Shown here: positions 8,675 through 17,168 of the stretch, one piece after another
How the letters are laid out: each line of letters begins with the position of its first letter
Position numbering within the stretch: the stretch's first letter is position 1
Assembly: GCA_003212345.1 (NCBI GenBank)
Contig: QCPZ01000007.1
Span: forward strand, 19,446-83,445
From: SAR116 cluster bacterium AG-447-A06
GTDB taxonomy: Bacteria > Pseudomonadota > Alphaproteobacteria > Puniceispirillales > Puniceispirillaceae
Length of the DNA stretch: 64,000 bases
Direction of reading: 5' to 3'
The notes under the pieces: model-generated
The model's input: the letters and a program-made list of their open reading frames with translations, nothing else
Told to the model about the DNA's origin: nothing
Databases searched by the model: none
Made by a program: the position numbers and the translations under genes

Positions 8675-10099
8675 CTAGAGCGTAACAACACGCATCGAGT
8701 TGGTGGTGCCAACAATGCCAAAAGGCATGCCCGCTACAATAACAACCTGCTGCCCAGTACCTGCCATGCCGCGTTTCCGAATTTCAAATATCGCCTCAGT
8801 AATCGCAGACTCAAAATCATCGCTATAGGCACTCGCCGCAGTATAGGTACCCCACAGCAAACATAACTTACGCCGCACTTCTAGGTGCGGTGTCATCACC
8901 AGAAAAGGAATTGTAGGTCGCTCACGCGCAATCCGAACTGCGGTATTTCCAGAACTGGAAAAGGCGACCATGACCTTGGCTTCAACCGTTTCGGCCAGCC
9001 CCACACTAGTGCGTGCAACCGCGTGATAGACACTTTTTTCAACTGGTAATTCACCGGGCCCTGACATCGGATCAGACCGAACATGTGCCTCAGCAGAACT
9101 CACGATACGCGCCATAAATTCAACCGACTCCACAGGGTATTGACCAGCCGCCGTTTCCGCTGACAGCATAACCGCATCTGCCCCATCAAACACTGCACCA
9201 GCAACATCAGATGCTTCGGCTCTTGTAGGGGCGGGGGCGTCAATCATTGACTCCAGCATCTGCGTAGCAACTACGACTGGTTTGCCAACCAAACGACATT
9301 TTGAAATAATGGTTTTCTGCCATCCGGGCAAGTGTTCTGGGGGCAACTCAACACCAAGATCGCCCCGTGCAACCATAATACCATCTGATGCAGCGATAAT
9401 ATCAGAAAGTTCATTCAACGCTGCTGGCTTTTCAATTTTTGACATCAAGAGAGCCCGCTTGCCAACAATTTTTCTGGCCGCAATAACATCACTGGCGCGT
9501 TGCACAAAAGATAAAGCCACCCAATCAACACCCTTATCCAGCGCATAATTGAGATCGTCCAGATCTTTTGGTGTTAGCGGAGTAGTGTCAAGAGTCATAT
9601 CAGGAAGGTTAACCCCTTTACGGCTTTTCAGCGGGCCACCAACTAGCACATCTGCAACAAATTTTTTTGTATCAACTGACACAACCCTGAAGACCAGCTT
9701 TCCATCATCCATCAACAAACGTGCACCCGGAAATATCGCCTTAAAAATTTCCTCATGCGGTAAGCCAACAGTGTTGGCATTTCCCTTTTTTGTATCCAGA
9801 TCAAAAGTGATGCGCTCATCAGCCTTAACGATTGTGCCTTCGGCAATTTCGCCAACCCGAAATTTTGGACCTTGCAAATCTACCAAAATACAGGTCGGTA
9901 AGCTGGTTTTAGCCTCAAGAGCACGAATGGCATCAATGCGCAAACCTTGTTCTTCACGAGTGCCATGCGAAAAATTTAATCGAAAAACATTAACGCCTGC
10001 AGCGGTAAGACTAGTCAACATCTCCGGGCTTGAGGAAACATTCCCCAGAGTTGCAACAATTTTTGTAGACCGAACCCGGTCAGGGATTTCAGCATTCAT
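8675..10099 (-). CDS. pyk: Pyruvate kinase
   Basis: Last step of glycolysis: phosphoenolpyruvate plus ADP gives pyruvate plus ATP. The 474 residues include RSTKIVATLG at the N-terminus, FRLNFSHGT, the catalytic lysine region LLMSKIEKPAAL, the Mg-binding MVARGDLGVELP and VVVATQMLESM. In the first loop GNVSSSPE replaces the common GPAS, a minor variation. Pgi lies elsewhere in the window, so several central sugar-metabolism genes are scattered here. It is divergent from a DapA-like gene, with a 23-base palindrome in the shared upstream region. Confidence 0.96.
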   Translation of the reverse strand: MNAEIPDRVRSTKIVATLGNVSSSPEMLTSLTAAGVNVFRLNFSHGTREEQGLRIDAIRALEAKTSLPTCILVDLQGPKFRVGEIAEGTIVKADERITFDLDTKKGNANTVGLPHEEIFKAIFPGARLLMDDGKLVFRVVSVDTKKFVADVLVGGPLKSRKGVNLPDMTLDTTPLTPKDLDDLNYALDKGVDWVALSFVQRASDVIAARKIVGKRALLMSKIEKPAALNELSDIIAASDGIMVARGDLGVELPPEHLPGWQKTIISKCRLVGKPVVVATQMLESMIDAPAPTRAEASDVAGAVFDGADAVMLSAETAAGQYPVESVEFMARIVSSAEAHVRSDPMSGPGELPVEKSVYHAVARTSVGLAETVEAKVMVAFSSSGNTAVRIARERPTIPFLVMTPHLEVRRKLCLLWGTYTAASAYSDDFESAITEAIFEIRKRGMAGTGQQVVIVAGMPFGIVGTTNSMRVVTL

Positions 10100-10228
10100 G
10101 GATATTTATTTCTTTCCCATAACTCAAAAGATGAGGCCAAAACAGACAGGGTGAAGGCCAGCGAGAGCGATTGGCGACATATTGGAGAGTTTACGGCTGA
10201 TTTCGATGAAAGCAAAGCGGCATCTCCC

Positions 10229-10251
10229 AGTTTTTAAAACTTTTAAAAACT
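10229..10251. promoter_or_regulatory. 23-base AT-rich palindrome between divergent pyk and lyase genes
   Basis: Arms AGTTTTTAAAA (10229-10239) and TTTTAAAAACT (10241-10251) are perfect 11-base inverted repeats around a single C. It lies about 130 bases upstream of pyk and 135 upstream of the DapA-like gene, so it could be an operator serving either one. The low complexity of the arms lowers the weight of this match. Confidence 0.35.
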
Positions 10252-10385
10252 ACCAAAAAAGTTTTGCGGAAGGTGACTATTATGTGACAATTTGAGAAAT
10301 GCCATGTTTACAACCGATACTCTAGCATCGAAACCACTTAATTTTGACGTCGGTTACGACGACTTTATTTACAACAGGAAATATC

Positions 10386-11288
10386 ATGATAATAAAAGGC
10401 CTCATTGCCCCCATTCTCACCCCTTTTGACGATAATCTCAATCTTGACCAATCGCTCTATAATAGCCTTGCCAAACAGCTGCTTGCATCAGGCGTTAGAG
10501 GTCTGGCTCCGTTTGGAACAACTGGCGAGGCCTTATCGATTAGTCAAAGTGAGCGCAAAGCCGCCCTTGAAGGTCTGGTGGCGGCAGGCATTGACCCAGC
10601 GGTAATGATTCCAGGTACCGGCCTTTGCAATCTTCCCGATACCATTGATCTATGCCAGCACGCGGTCGGCCTTGGCTGTGCTGGAGTGATGGTATTGCCA
10701 GCTTTCTATTTTAAGGGTATGAGCGATGGTGGATTATATGACTATTATGCGCAATTGATTACCGGAGTGAATGATCCACGCTTGAAAATATATCTTTATC
10801 ACATCCCACAGGTTGCGGGGGTTGGTCTTTCTATTGACCTTGTGCGCAAATTACATGCCCATTTTCCAAATGTTGTTGTTGGCATCAAAGACAGTTCCGG
10901 TGATTGGGACAACACTGAAGCCCTATTGAGTATTGAAGGGTTAATTGTCTATCCGGGTTCCGAGTTACCAATTATCGAAGCAGTCCGCCGAGGGGCACCT
11001 GGATGTATCTCCGCCACCGCTAATTTGAACGGCACTGATATTGCTGAGGTTATTGATTTATGCCTTGCTGGAAAATGGAATGAGGCCGAGGTCAAACATG
11101 AAAAAGTGCGGGCGGTGCGGCTTATGTTTCAGGATTACGCTCCAATTCCAGCGCAAAAGGCCCTTCTTGCACGGTCAACAGGCAATAGCACCTGGAGCAA
11201 TCTTCGCCCGCCAATGCAACCAATGGCCAAAGACAAGCTGGATGCTCTGGCGAATAATCTTGCCAGCCAATTTGGCATGCAATTCTAA
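10386..11288 (+). CDS. DapA/NanA-family class I aldolase or lyase, substrate unknown
   Basis: TIM-barrel enzyme of 300 residues. GTTGEALSIS near residue 40, Tyr in IYLYHIPQVAG and the Schiff-base Lys168 in VVGIKDSSGDW are the family's active-site parts, so a 2-oxo-acid forming an imine with Lys is expected. Real DapA usually has N-V-P-x-R-T after the tyrosine, with Arg holding the second carboxylate. Here the stretch reads HIPQVAGVG and the Arg is absent, so I do not call it dapA. N-acylneuraminate, 2-keto-3-deoxy-acid or hydroxyproline-type lyases are alternatives. The start is ATG 10386 behind ACAGGAA; a frame extending to 10344 lacks such a site. Confidence 0.82.
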   Translation: MIIKGLIAPILTPFDDNLNLDQSLYNSLAKQLLASGVRGLAPFGTTGEALSISQSERKAALEGLVAAGIDPAVMIPGTGLCNLPDTIDLCQHAVGLGCAGVMVLPAFYFKGMSDGGLYDYYAQLITGVNDPRLKIYLYHIPQVAGVGLSIDLVRKLHAHFPNVVVGIKDSSGDWDNTEALLSIEGLIVYPGSELPIIEAVRRGAPGCISATANLNGTDIAEVIDLCLAGKWNEAEVKHEKVRAVRLMFQDYAPIPAQKALLARSTGNSTWSNLRPPMQPMAKDKLDALANNLASQFGMQF

Positions 11289-11364
11289 CACGCAATATGC
11301 CGTGTGCTATGTCTCTTTGGATCACCGCTGGTCGTTTGTCTGTATTATCTAACGAGATTTGTCG

Positions 11365-11763
11365 ATGAAGCTTGCCCTCACCCTAACCAGCATTTGCCTA
11401 CTGATTGCGGGCCTGTCAGGTTTGTTCTGGTTTTTCATGCCTGTTTTTAGCAACAATTTTGACCCGCCAAAAATCATCATGGTAAAAGCTACGCTTGAAA
11501 ACCGGTGTTCAGTAATTGACGAAACATTTGTTGCCGAGGCACCAGAACAAGGACGCCGGGCGCCATTTCGTGATGGAGTTGCGATAATGCGGCTTCCCGA
11601 AGGGGCAAAAATTCAACTGGCGGTCTCAAGCGCCTACCCAGCCTTCAGATATGATGATGTGCCGCAACCAGTCGCTCCGAATGTAACGCTGATTGCCGAC
11701 TGCGATGTATCACCCCGGCTGAGATCAATTTTTGGGTCGATGAAAGAAACGTTCAAACAATAA
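11365..11763 (+). CDS. Small membrane-anchored or exported hypothetical protein
   Basis: 132 residues. The N-terminal stretch LALTLTSICLLIAGLSGLFW is one hydrophobic helix (signal anchor or signal peptide). It is followed by a soluble domain with two cysteines (ENRCSVID and ADCDVSP) that could form a disulfide in the periplasm. I recognise no family. It sits 76 bases after the DapA-like gene on the same strand and may be co-transcribed. ATG 11365 is chosen over the TTG two codons upstream. Confidence 0.6.
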   Translation: MKLALTLTSICLLIAGLSGLFWFFMPVFSNNFDPPKIIMVKATLENRCSVIDETFVAEAPEQGRRAPFRDGVAIMRLPEGAKIQLAVSSAYPAFRYDDVPQPVAPNVTLIADCDVSPRLRSIFGSMKETFKQ

Positions 11764-11797
11764 TCAACACCGTGTTTAAGGCCCAAAAAAATCTTAA

Positions 11798-13033
11798 TCA
11801 AATTACCTTGGCATTGCGCAAGGCAGAAATCTCTGCTGGCGACATATCAGCCCATTCAGCGATGACCTGATCACTATGTTCACCGAGTCGCGGCGGCGTA
11901 ATGCGGTATTGTGCCGGAGTTAGACTAAGTTTAGCGGCGAAGGCAGTGGTTGAAATCTTACTGCCGTCTTTACGCCATTGATCAATTCTGGCACCGCGTG
12001 CCTGAACATGCCGGTCCGCAAACACCTCAGAAATATTATTAATTGGGCCACAAGAAACACCGGCGGCCTCCAATGTTTCAATAAGCTGTTGGCGATCCAT
12101 CTTTAAAATAATATCAGCAAGGATTGCATCCAGTTGGTCACGGTTTTTGATACGCGTCTCATTAGTTGCAAAGTCAGCATGATCAGCCAAATCGGGAACA
12201 GCCAATGCCGCTGTCAAGCGAATAAATTGTTTGTCATTCCCGCAGGCGACAATCACAAACCCATCACGCGCCCGATAAACGGTATAGGGAACAACACTTG
12301 GATGGCTGTTACCCATGCGGCCTGGACACACCTCTGCGTTTAACCAATTTGCGGATTGATTCGCTAGCATTGAGATTTGACTATCGAGAAGCGCGCAATC
12401 AATATGCTGGCCCTTGCCAGTTCGAGCACGATAATGAAGCGCCGCTAGAGCGGCATTAGCGGCGAACATGCCGGTAAACAAATCACATACAGCAACTCCA
12501 ACTTTCATTGGTGCACTGCCCGGGCTGCCATCAGGCTGGCCGGTAATGCTCATCAGCCCGCCCATGCCCTGTATCAAAAAATCATATCCTGATCTGTGCG
12601 AATAGGGCCCTGTTTGACCAAAACCCGTAATTGAACAATAAATGATTCCTGGATTAATGGCGGCAATTGACCCGTAATCCAGACCATATTTCTTCAACCC
12701 GCCCGGTTTGAAATTTTCAATTACTATATCAGCCTTTTGGGCCAGCTTCCGCACGAGATCAGCGCCACCCTCGGTTGAAAAGTCAATTGTAACGGATCGT
12801 TTATTACGATTGCAGGCGGAAAAATAGGCCGCAGAATCACGACTGCCATCGGCCTTCTGGGAAAAAGGCGGGCCCCATTTACGTGTATCATCACCACCAT
12901 CCGGATTTTCCACCTTCACCACATCCGCACCAAGATCCGCAAACATCTGTGCTGCATAAGGCCCAGCCAAAATCCGACTTAGGTCCAACACTTTTAATCC
13001 AGCAAGTGCCATCGGGGTTTCGTGATCTGTCAT
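11798..13033 (-). CDS. Family III CoA-transferase (CaiB/BaiF type)
   Basis: Moves CoA between carboxylic acids. GLKVLDLSRILAGPYAAQM at the N-terminus, the segment IENFKPGGLKKYGLDY, IYCSITGFGQTGPY and the catalytic aspartate D184 in VCDLFTG are characteristic. Its 411 residues match the family. The pattern is close to the succinyl-CoA:glutarate/hydroxymethylglutarate group, but the acceptor acid is inferred, not shown. It is divergent from an acyl-CoA dehydrogenase with a shared 170-base upstream region that holds an inverted repeat. Activation of an acid followed by dehydrogenation of the thioester would be a coherent pathway. Confidence 0.9.
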   Translation of the reverse strand: MTDHETPMALAGLKVLDLSRILAGPYAAQMFADLGADVVKVENPDGGDDTRKWGPPFSQKADGSRDSAAYFSACNRNKRSVTIDFSTEGGADLVRKLAQKADIVIENFKPGGLKKYGLDYGSIAAINPGIIYCSITGFGQTGPYSHRSGYDFLIQGMGGLMSITGQPDGSPGSAPMKVGVAVCDLFTGMFAANAALAALHYRARTGKGQHIDCALLDSQISMLANQSANWLNAEVCPGRMGNSHPSVVPYTVYRARDGFVIVACGNDKQFIRLTAALAVPDLADHADFATNETRIKNRDQLDAILADIILKMDRQQLIETLEAAGVSCGPINNISEVFADRHVQARGARIDQWRKDGSKISTTAFAAKLSLTPAQYRITPPRLGEHSDQVIAEWADMSPAEISALRNAKVI

Positions 13034-13112
13034 TATCTGTCCTGCTATAATAGTTTCGTTGCCAAAGTTAGATTGTCTGACTCGCCAAAATACGTGATTT
13101 TCAATTTACAGC

Positions 13113-13154
13113 CTATGGGAAAGTTGGCAGGCTTACCATTCGCAACTTTCATAG
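13113..13154. promoter_or_regulatory. Inverted repeat in the divergent CoA-transferase/acyl-CoA dehydrogenase promoter region
   Basis: GAAAGTTG (13119-13126) and CAACTTTC (13143-13150) are perfect arms separated by 16 bases. The match extends outward to CTATG (13113-13117) and ATAG (13151-13154) when two bases are skipped. It lies 50 bases upstream of the dehydrogenase start, which suits an operator for a repressor controlling the pair. It could also form an mRNA 5' stem. Confidence 0.4.
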
Positions 13155-13203
13155 ATTTTGCAGTGCCATTCGCCCTGCTTTTACTCACTCAGATGGACAG
13201 ATC

Positions 13204-14364
13204 ATGGATTTTTCACTCAGCGCTGAACAACAAATGCTTCAGGAGACGGCACGCCGCTTTGCGCAAACAGAACTGCCCGCTCATGCCACAGATATTGAAA
13301 ATAACAACGCGCCGCCAAATCTGGTTCTTCGCAAACGATTCGCCGAAATGGGCTTTATGGGCATCAATTTACCATCTGCCTATGGTGGGGCTGGGCTTGG
13401 GCATTTCGAGGCTGTATTGATTTTGGAAGAGCTAGCAAAAATTTCTGTCGCGGTCGCGTTTCCTGTTTTTGAAGCCAGTTTTGGGCCGGCCCTAGCAATT
13501 GCACATTTTGCGCCAAAAGCATTACAACAGCGTATTCTTCCACAAGTCTGTTCAGGTGAAATGGTAGTTGCCATTTCAATGTCCGAACCAAATGCCGGGA
13601 CGGCGTTGACCGACCTTAAAACCAGAGGCAAGCTAAATGGTGATAAGATCATACTAAATGGCAGCAAACGCTGGTGCTCCGGCGGCGGTCATGCTGATGC
13701 CTATGTTGTTTATTGCCGCCTGTCTGATGATCCGGGGGCCAAGGGTATTGGCGCAGTATTTTTAGAAAAAGGTACCCAGGGGTTTACCTTTGGAGCCCCA
13801 GAATCACATATGGGCTGGCGCGGCATTGCCAGTGCCGATATGTTTTTTGATAATGTTGAAGTGCCTGTCGAAAATATTATTGTTCCTGCGGGCGGCTTTA
13901 AAAAGCTGATGGAAGCCTTTGATCTAGAGCGCTGCGGCAACACTACGATGAGTCTTGCCTGCGGTCAGTCCGCCTTTGATTACGCGCTTGACTATGTGCA
14001 AGAGCGCGAACAATTCGGCAAACCAATAATTGAATTTCAAGCCGTACAATTGCAGATTGCCCAGATGAAAATGAAGTTAGATGCGGCGAGGCTTCTTTTG
14101 TATCGGGCAGTCAATAATGCTGAACAGTCCCTGCCATCAATTGCAGATAGCTCAATCGCAAAATGCTATGCCAATGAAATTGCGCGTGAGGTTGCCGGTG
14201 CTGCAGTACAATTGATGGGCGGTTATGGCTATTCAAAATCCTATCCAATGGAGCAGAAAATGCGCGATGCCTGGGGGTGGGGCATTGCTGGTGGGTCGAT
14301 TGACATCCAAAAGGTAAATATTGCCGCTGCTCTTACTGGAAAAAGGTTTAACCAGAGGGGTTAG
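13204..14364 (+). CDS. Acyl-CoA dehydrogenase with isovaleryl-CoA-dehydrogenase-like base position
   Basis: FAD enzyme of 386 residues that oxidises an acyl-CoA at the alpha-beta bond. N-terminal helical domain, AISMSEPNAGTALTDLKT and GSKRWCSGGGHAD in the beta domain, and REQFGKPIIEFQAVQ plus AVQLMGGYGYSKSYPMEQ in the C-terminal domain are family motifs. The common catalytic glutamate of the EGT motif is missing (the matching stretch reads GWGIAGGSIDIQ). Glu242 in FDLER falls where isovaleryl-CoA and long-chain enzymes place their base. Branched or bulky substrates are therefore plausible. It likely pairs with the divergent CoA-transferase. The ATG 13204 start follows TCAGATGGACAG. Confidence 0.9.
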   Translation: MDFSLSAEQQMLQETARRFAQTELPAHATDIENNNAPPNLVLRKRFAEMGFMGINLPSAYGGAGLGHFEAVLILEELAKISVAVAFPVFEASFGPALAIAHFAPKALQQRILPQVCSGEMVVAISMSEPNAGTALTDLKTRGKLNGDKIILNGSKRWCSGGGHADAYVVYCRLSDDPGAKGIGAVFLEKGTQGFTFGAPESHMGWRGIASADMFFDNVEVPVENIIVPAGGFKKLMEAFDLERCGNTTMSLACGQSAFDYALDYVQEREQFGKPIIEFQAVQLQIAQMKMKLDAARLLLYRAVNNAEQSLPSIADSSIAKCYANEIAREVAGAAVQLMGGYGYSKSYPMEQKMRDAWGWGIAGGSIDIQKVNIAAALTGKRFNQRG

Positions 14365-14367
14365 CCG

Positions 14368-15444
14368 TTACCCCTTCCATACTTTGCCAAGAACATTCAC
14401 CCAATTTGCATGGCATAATTTAGTCATCAGCGCATTGTCATATCCATGGGCGCGCATGGCCTCACGCAGGGCTGGCAAACCGGCGGCATTGCCAATGCCA
14501 TGGGGCACTGTAGTGCCATCAAAGTCTGAACCAAGCCCAACTCTATCTTCCCCTAGATAGGCAAGCAAATGATCAAGATGGCGAAGCATGACGTCAAAAC
14601 CAGTGTCAGCCTGCATGCGGCCATCTGGGCGTAAAAAGGCAACCGCAAAATTTAGCCCCACCATCCCATCACTTTCAGCAATCGCCGCAAGCTGCCGGTC
14701 CGTCAGGTTGCGTGCATGTGGGCTAATTGCGTAGGCGTTCGAGTGAGTGGCAACAAGTGGGGCGGATGATTGTTTGGCAACATCCCAAAAACCGGCTTCA
14801 TTCAAATGCGATAGATCAATAAGAATGCCATTATCGTCACAATATTGGACCAGTCTTTTACCATCCTCACTAAGGCCGGGACCAATATCACCATTGCTTG
14901 GAAAGCGAAATGGCACACCATGTCCAAATCGGTTTGGCCGGCTCCATAACGGACCAATTGATCGCAAGCCAGCACGCTGGAACATATTTAGGTTGTAAAA
15001 ATCACGATCAATCGGCTCAGCACCTTCAATGTGCATAATGGCCGCAATTTTGTCTTGTTTAAGACAGGATTGTAGCATCGCCGCGTTGGTGCAGATCGTC
15101 ACGTAGCCAGCTTGTTCCATCCGATGCAGAATTGCCGCCTGTGCGATAGCAATCGGAAGGGCCTCATCTACAGAGATTTCCGAAGGCAAGGGTAAATCAT
15201 ATTTTGGCAGATTCATCTGCGAATTCTTACTATCCAGATCGATGGGCGATGGTACCCAAATAGCAAAAAACCCACCCCCAAAACCACCTTTGCGCATCTT
15301 ACCCATATCAAGATGGCCCGGCATATCACCCTCAAAAACATCAAGATTAATAGCCCCACCCGAGCACGAGCCTGATTTAAATAAAAGCGATAGAATGTCG
15401 TTATGCCCATCAAAAATAAGTGGGGTTCTTAGTACAGGCTTCAT
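14368..15444 (-). CDS. Membrane dipeptidase family hydrolase (peptidase M19)
   Basis: 358-residue zinc enzyme of the renal dipeptidase family. FDGHNDILSLL supplies the first His and Asp, LIDLSHLNEAGFWD and PLVATHSNA the further ligands, and VGLGSDFDGT the closing motif. The family cleaves dipeptides, often with D-residues or at L-pro-type bonds, and has no need of a signal peptide in bacteria; none is seen here. It is the last gene of a likely operon with the YtoQ gene 20 bases upstream and a dehydrogenase before that. Its stop lies three bases from that of the acyl-CoA dehydrogenase on the other strand. Confidence 0.9.
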   Translation of the reverse strand: MKPVLRTPLIFDGHNDILSLLFKSGSCSGGAINLDVFEGDMPGHLDMGKMRKGGFGGGFFAIWVPSPIDLDSKNSQMNLPKYDLPLPSEISVDEALPIAIAQAAILHRMEQAGYVTICTNAAMLQSCLKQDKIAAIMHIEGAEPIDRDFYNLNMFQRAGLRSIGPLWSRPNRFGHGVPFRFPSNGDIGPGLSEDGKRLVQYCDDNGILIDLSHLNEAGFWDVAKQSSAPLVATHSNAYAISPHARNLTDRQLAAIAESDGMVGLNFAVAFLRPDGRMQADTGFDVMLRHLDHLLAYLGEDRVGLGSDFDGTTVPHGIGNAAGLPALREAMRAHGYDNALMTKLCHANWVNVLGKVWKG

Positions 15445-15464
15445 CCTTAAAGCTCTCTCGGTCT

Positions 15465-15914
15465 CTAGAGTTTGCCAGTAATCACATAATTTAATATTGC
15501 AGCGACCTGGTCAGCAGTCTCAACCGTCGCAAGAGCTGCGCTATCAACTTCTTTCAGGGCATGCTGATGATCGCTGCCATGCATGATTACCAATGCTTTG
15601 CCAAGGGCCGCCGCATAACCCGCATCAAAAGCAGCATTCCATTGCTTGTATTTTTCTCCAAAACGTACCACAACAACATCAGCGCGGGAGAGCGCGGTAC
15701 GGGTGCGAATGGCATTAAGTTTGGCTCCTTTATGATCATGCCAGAATTTATCCGGTTCATCCCCCATGATTGCAACCCCGCAATCATCGGATGCGCCGTG
15801 GTCGGTTACCGGACCGAGAAAGGTAATATCAAGTTGCTGTTTTTTGCAAGCATCGGCCACTTCTTCTCGCCAATCTGTGTGAATTTCACCTGATAGATAG
15901 ACTGTTAATTTCAT
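15465..15914 (-). CDS. YtoQ family protein
   Basis: 149 residues beginning MKLTVYLSGEIHTDWR, with GPVTDHGASDDCG and IRTRTALSRADVVVVRFG. These segments match the YtoQ family, which resembles nucleoside 2-deoxyribosyltransferase-like folds by its N-terminal strand and the D-x-V-V-V-R segment. The biochemical role is not established. It sits between the dehydrogenase and the dipeptidase genes, with 54 and 20 bases of spacing, so co-transcription is likely. Confidence 0.83.
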   Translation of the reverse strand: MKLTVYLSGEIHTDWREEVADACKKQQLDITFLGPVTDHGASDDCGVAIMGDEPDKFWHDHKGAKLNAIRTRTALSRADVVVVRFGEKYKQWNAAFDAGYAAALGKALVIMHGSDHQHALKEVDSAALATVETADQVAAILNYVITGKL

Positions 15915-15968
15915 CTCTTACCTCTTTCTTCGATTATTTTTATCGGCAACAGCGCCCCCAGCAAGCCC

Positions 15969-16907
15969 CTATTTAGGACGAATGCGCGCACCGGTTTTAG
16001 TCTCATATTCAAGAGCAACAAGGCTCATATCAGCAGTATCACCATGGGTGTGCATAGCATCTTGAAGCTCAGCAAATGCCACCTCGCCAAGGGGCATTGG
16101 TTGGGCAAGGCCAGCCGCCATGTCAAGCGCCAATCCGGCGTCTTTTTCCATCAATGCCATTGAAAAACCCTGATGCATTTTCCCTGATAGAATATTATCC
16201 GGTAAAGTAATCTCGGTTGCATAATTGCGGCCGGAACTTTTTTGCAAAATATCAACAGCCCGTTCCGCATCCACACCGGCATTGATCAGCAAAGACACCA
16301 CTTCGAAACTGGCCATACGACAAATAAGGTTCAGCAAATTGTTACCTGCCTTTAACGCGTGGCCAGCGCCAACTGGTCCAGCGTGGAAGATATTGTTGCT
16401 AATAACCTTTAAAGTGGGCAGAATTTGTTGATATAGCTTATCCTCACCACCAACCATGATGGCAATGGTTCCTTCGCGGGCACCACGCGGACCACCGCTA
16501 ACCGGTGCATCAACAAATATCACACCGGCCTTGGCAAGGCGAGCGGCTTGGTCCCGGCTTATTGCCGGGTCGCCAGATGTCATATCAACAAAAATCTGTC
16601 CTGGTTTTAAATCGCGAGAAATGCCTGCGTCGCCGAAAAGCACTGTTTCCGTCACTGCAGATGTAGGCAGACAGGCAAAAATAATGTCGCAGGATTCGCA
16701 GAGCTCTAATGCACTTTTCGCAGCAATTGCACCTCTTTCAATAAACGGGGCCAATTTAATGCTGTCGGGATCGAAGACCATTAATGGCAGTCCGTCAATT
16801 TTTGGCTTTGTTAAGCGCATCGCAATGGCGCTACCCATGTTCCCCAGGCCAATAAAGCCAATTCTCCCCTGTCTTTCCCATATCGAGAGAGTTTTTTTGT
16901 CAATCAC
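15969..16907 (-). CDS. NAD(P)-dependent beta-hydroxyacid dehydrogenase, HIBADH family (paralog 3)
   Basis: IGFIGLGNMGSAIAMRL, DAPVSGGPRGAREG and the catalytic Lys in GHALKAGNNLLN mark the family; 312 residues. VFDPDS after the second strand fits NAD(H). The start is uncertain: the open frame reaches a TTG at 16961, but a GTG at 16905-16907 is preceded by GGGGAGCG at good spacing and gives a more usual length. First gene of a likely operon with the YtoQ and dipeptidase genes. Substrate not known; a serine- or hydroxybutyrate-like hydroxyacid released downstream of a peptide or ester would fit the company. Confidence 0.85.
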   Translation of the reverse strand: MIDKKTLSIWERQGRIGFIGLGNMGSAIAMRLTKPKIDGLPLMVFDPDSIKLAPFIERGAIAAKSALELCESCDIIFACLPTSAVTETVLFGDAGISRDLKPGQIFVDMTSGDPAISRDQAARLAKAGVIFVDAPVSGGPRGAREGTIAIMVGGEDKLYQQILPTLKVISNNIFHAGPVGAGHALKAGNNLLNLICRMASFEVVSLLINAGVDAERAVDILQKSSGRNYATEITLPDNILSGKMHQGFSMALMEKDAGLALDMAAGLAQPMPLGEVAFAELQDAMHTHGDTADMSLVALEYETKTGARIRPK

Positions 16908-17087
16908 GTCATTACGCTCCCCAAAATAAAAGATAGTCGGTCTTTTTTGCAAAAGAGACAAGATAACAAAAGAATATCCAGCATCATGCGAAGCGATTTA
17001 TAGTTATTCGCTGATCCAAAACCACAAAACCGGTCGCATCTAATTTGCCAATTTTCCAAAAAAACTGGTAATTATTTGCAACTTCAA

Positions 17088-17105
17088 ATGGTAAACCGCT
17101 ACCAT
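17088..17105. promoter_or_regulatory. Inverted repeat upstream of the MFS transporter gene
   Basis: ATGGTA (17088-17093) and TACCAT (17100-17105) flank six bases, 64 bases before the MFS start and in the region shared with the divergent dehydrogenase. TGGTA/TACCA half-sites are known from some GntR-type operators, but no regulator gene is adjacent. Confidence 0.3.
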
Positions 17106-17168
17106 ATTACATAACTTATATTCAGCCATTTGCTCTTAAAAATAAACATCACTGATCGAATTTCTTAC

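Noticed and set aside
10386..11288. Naming this gene dapA
   Set aside because: The substrate-carboxylate arginine expected in DapA is missing.
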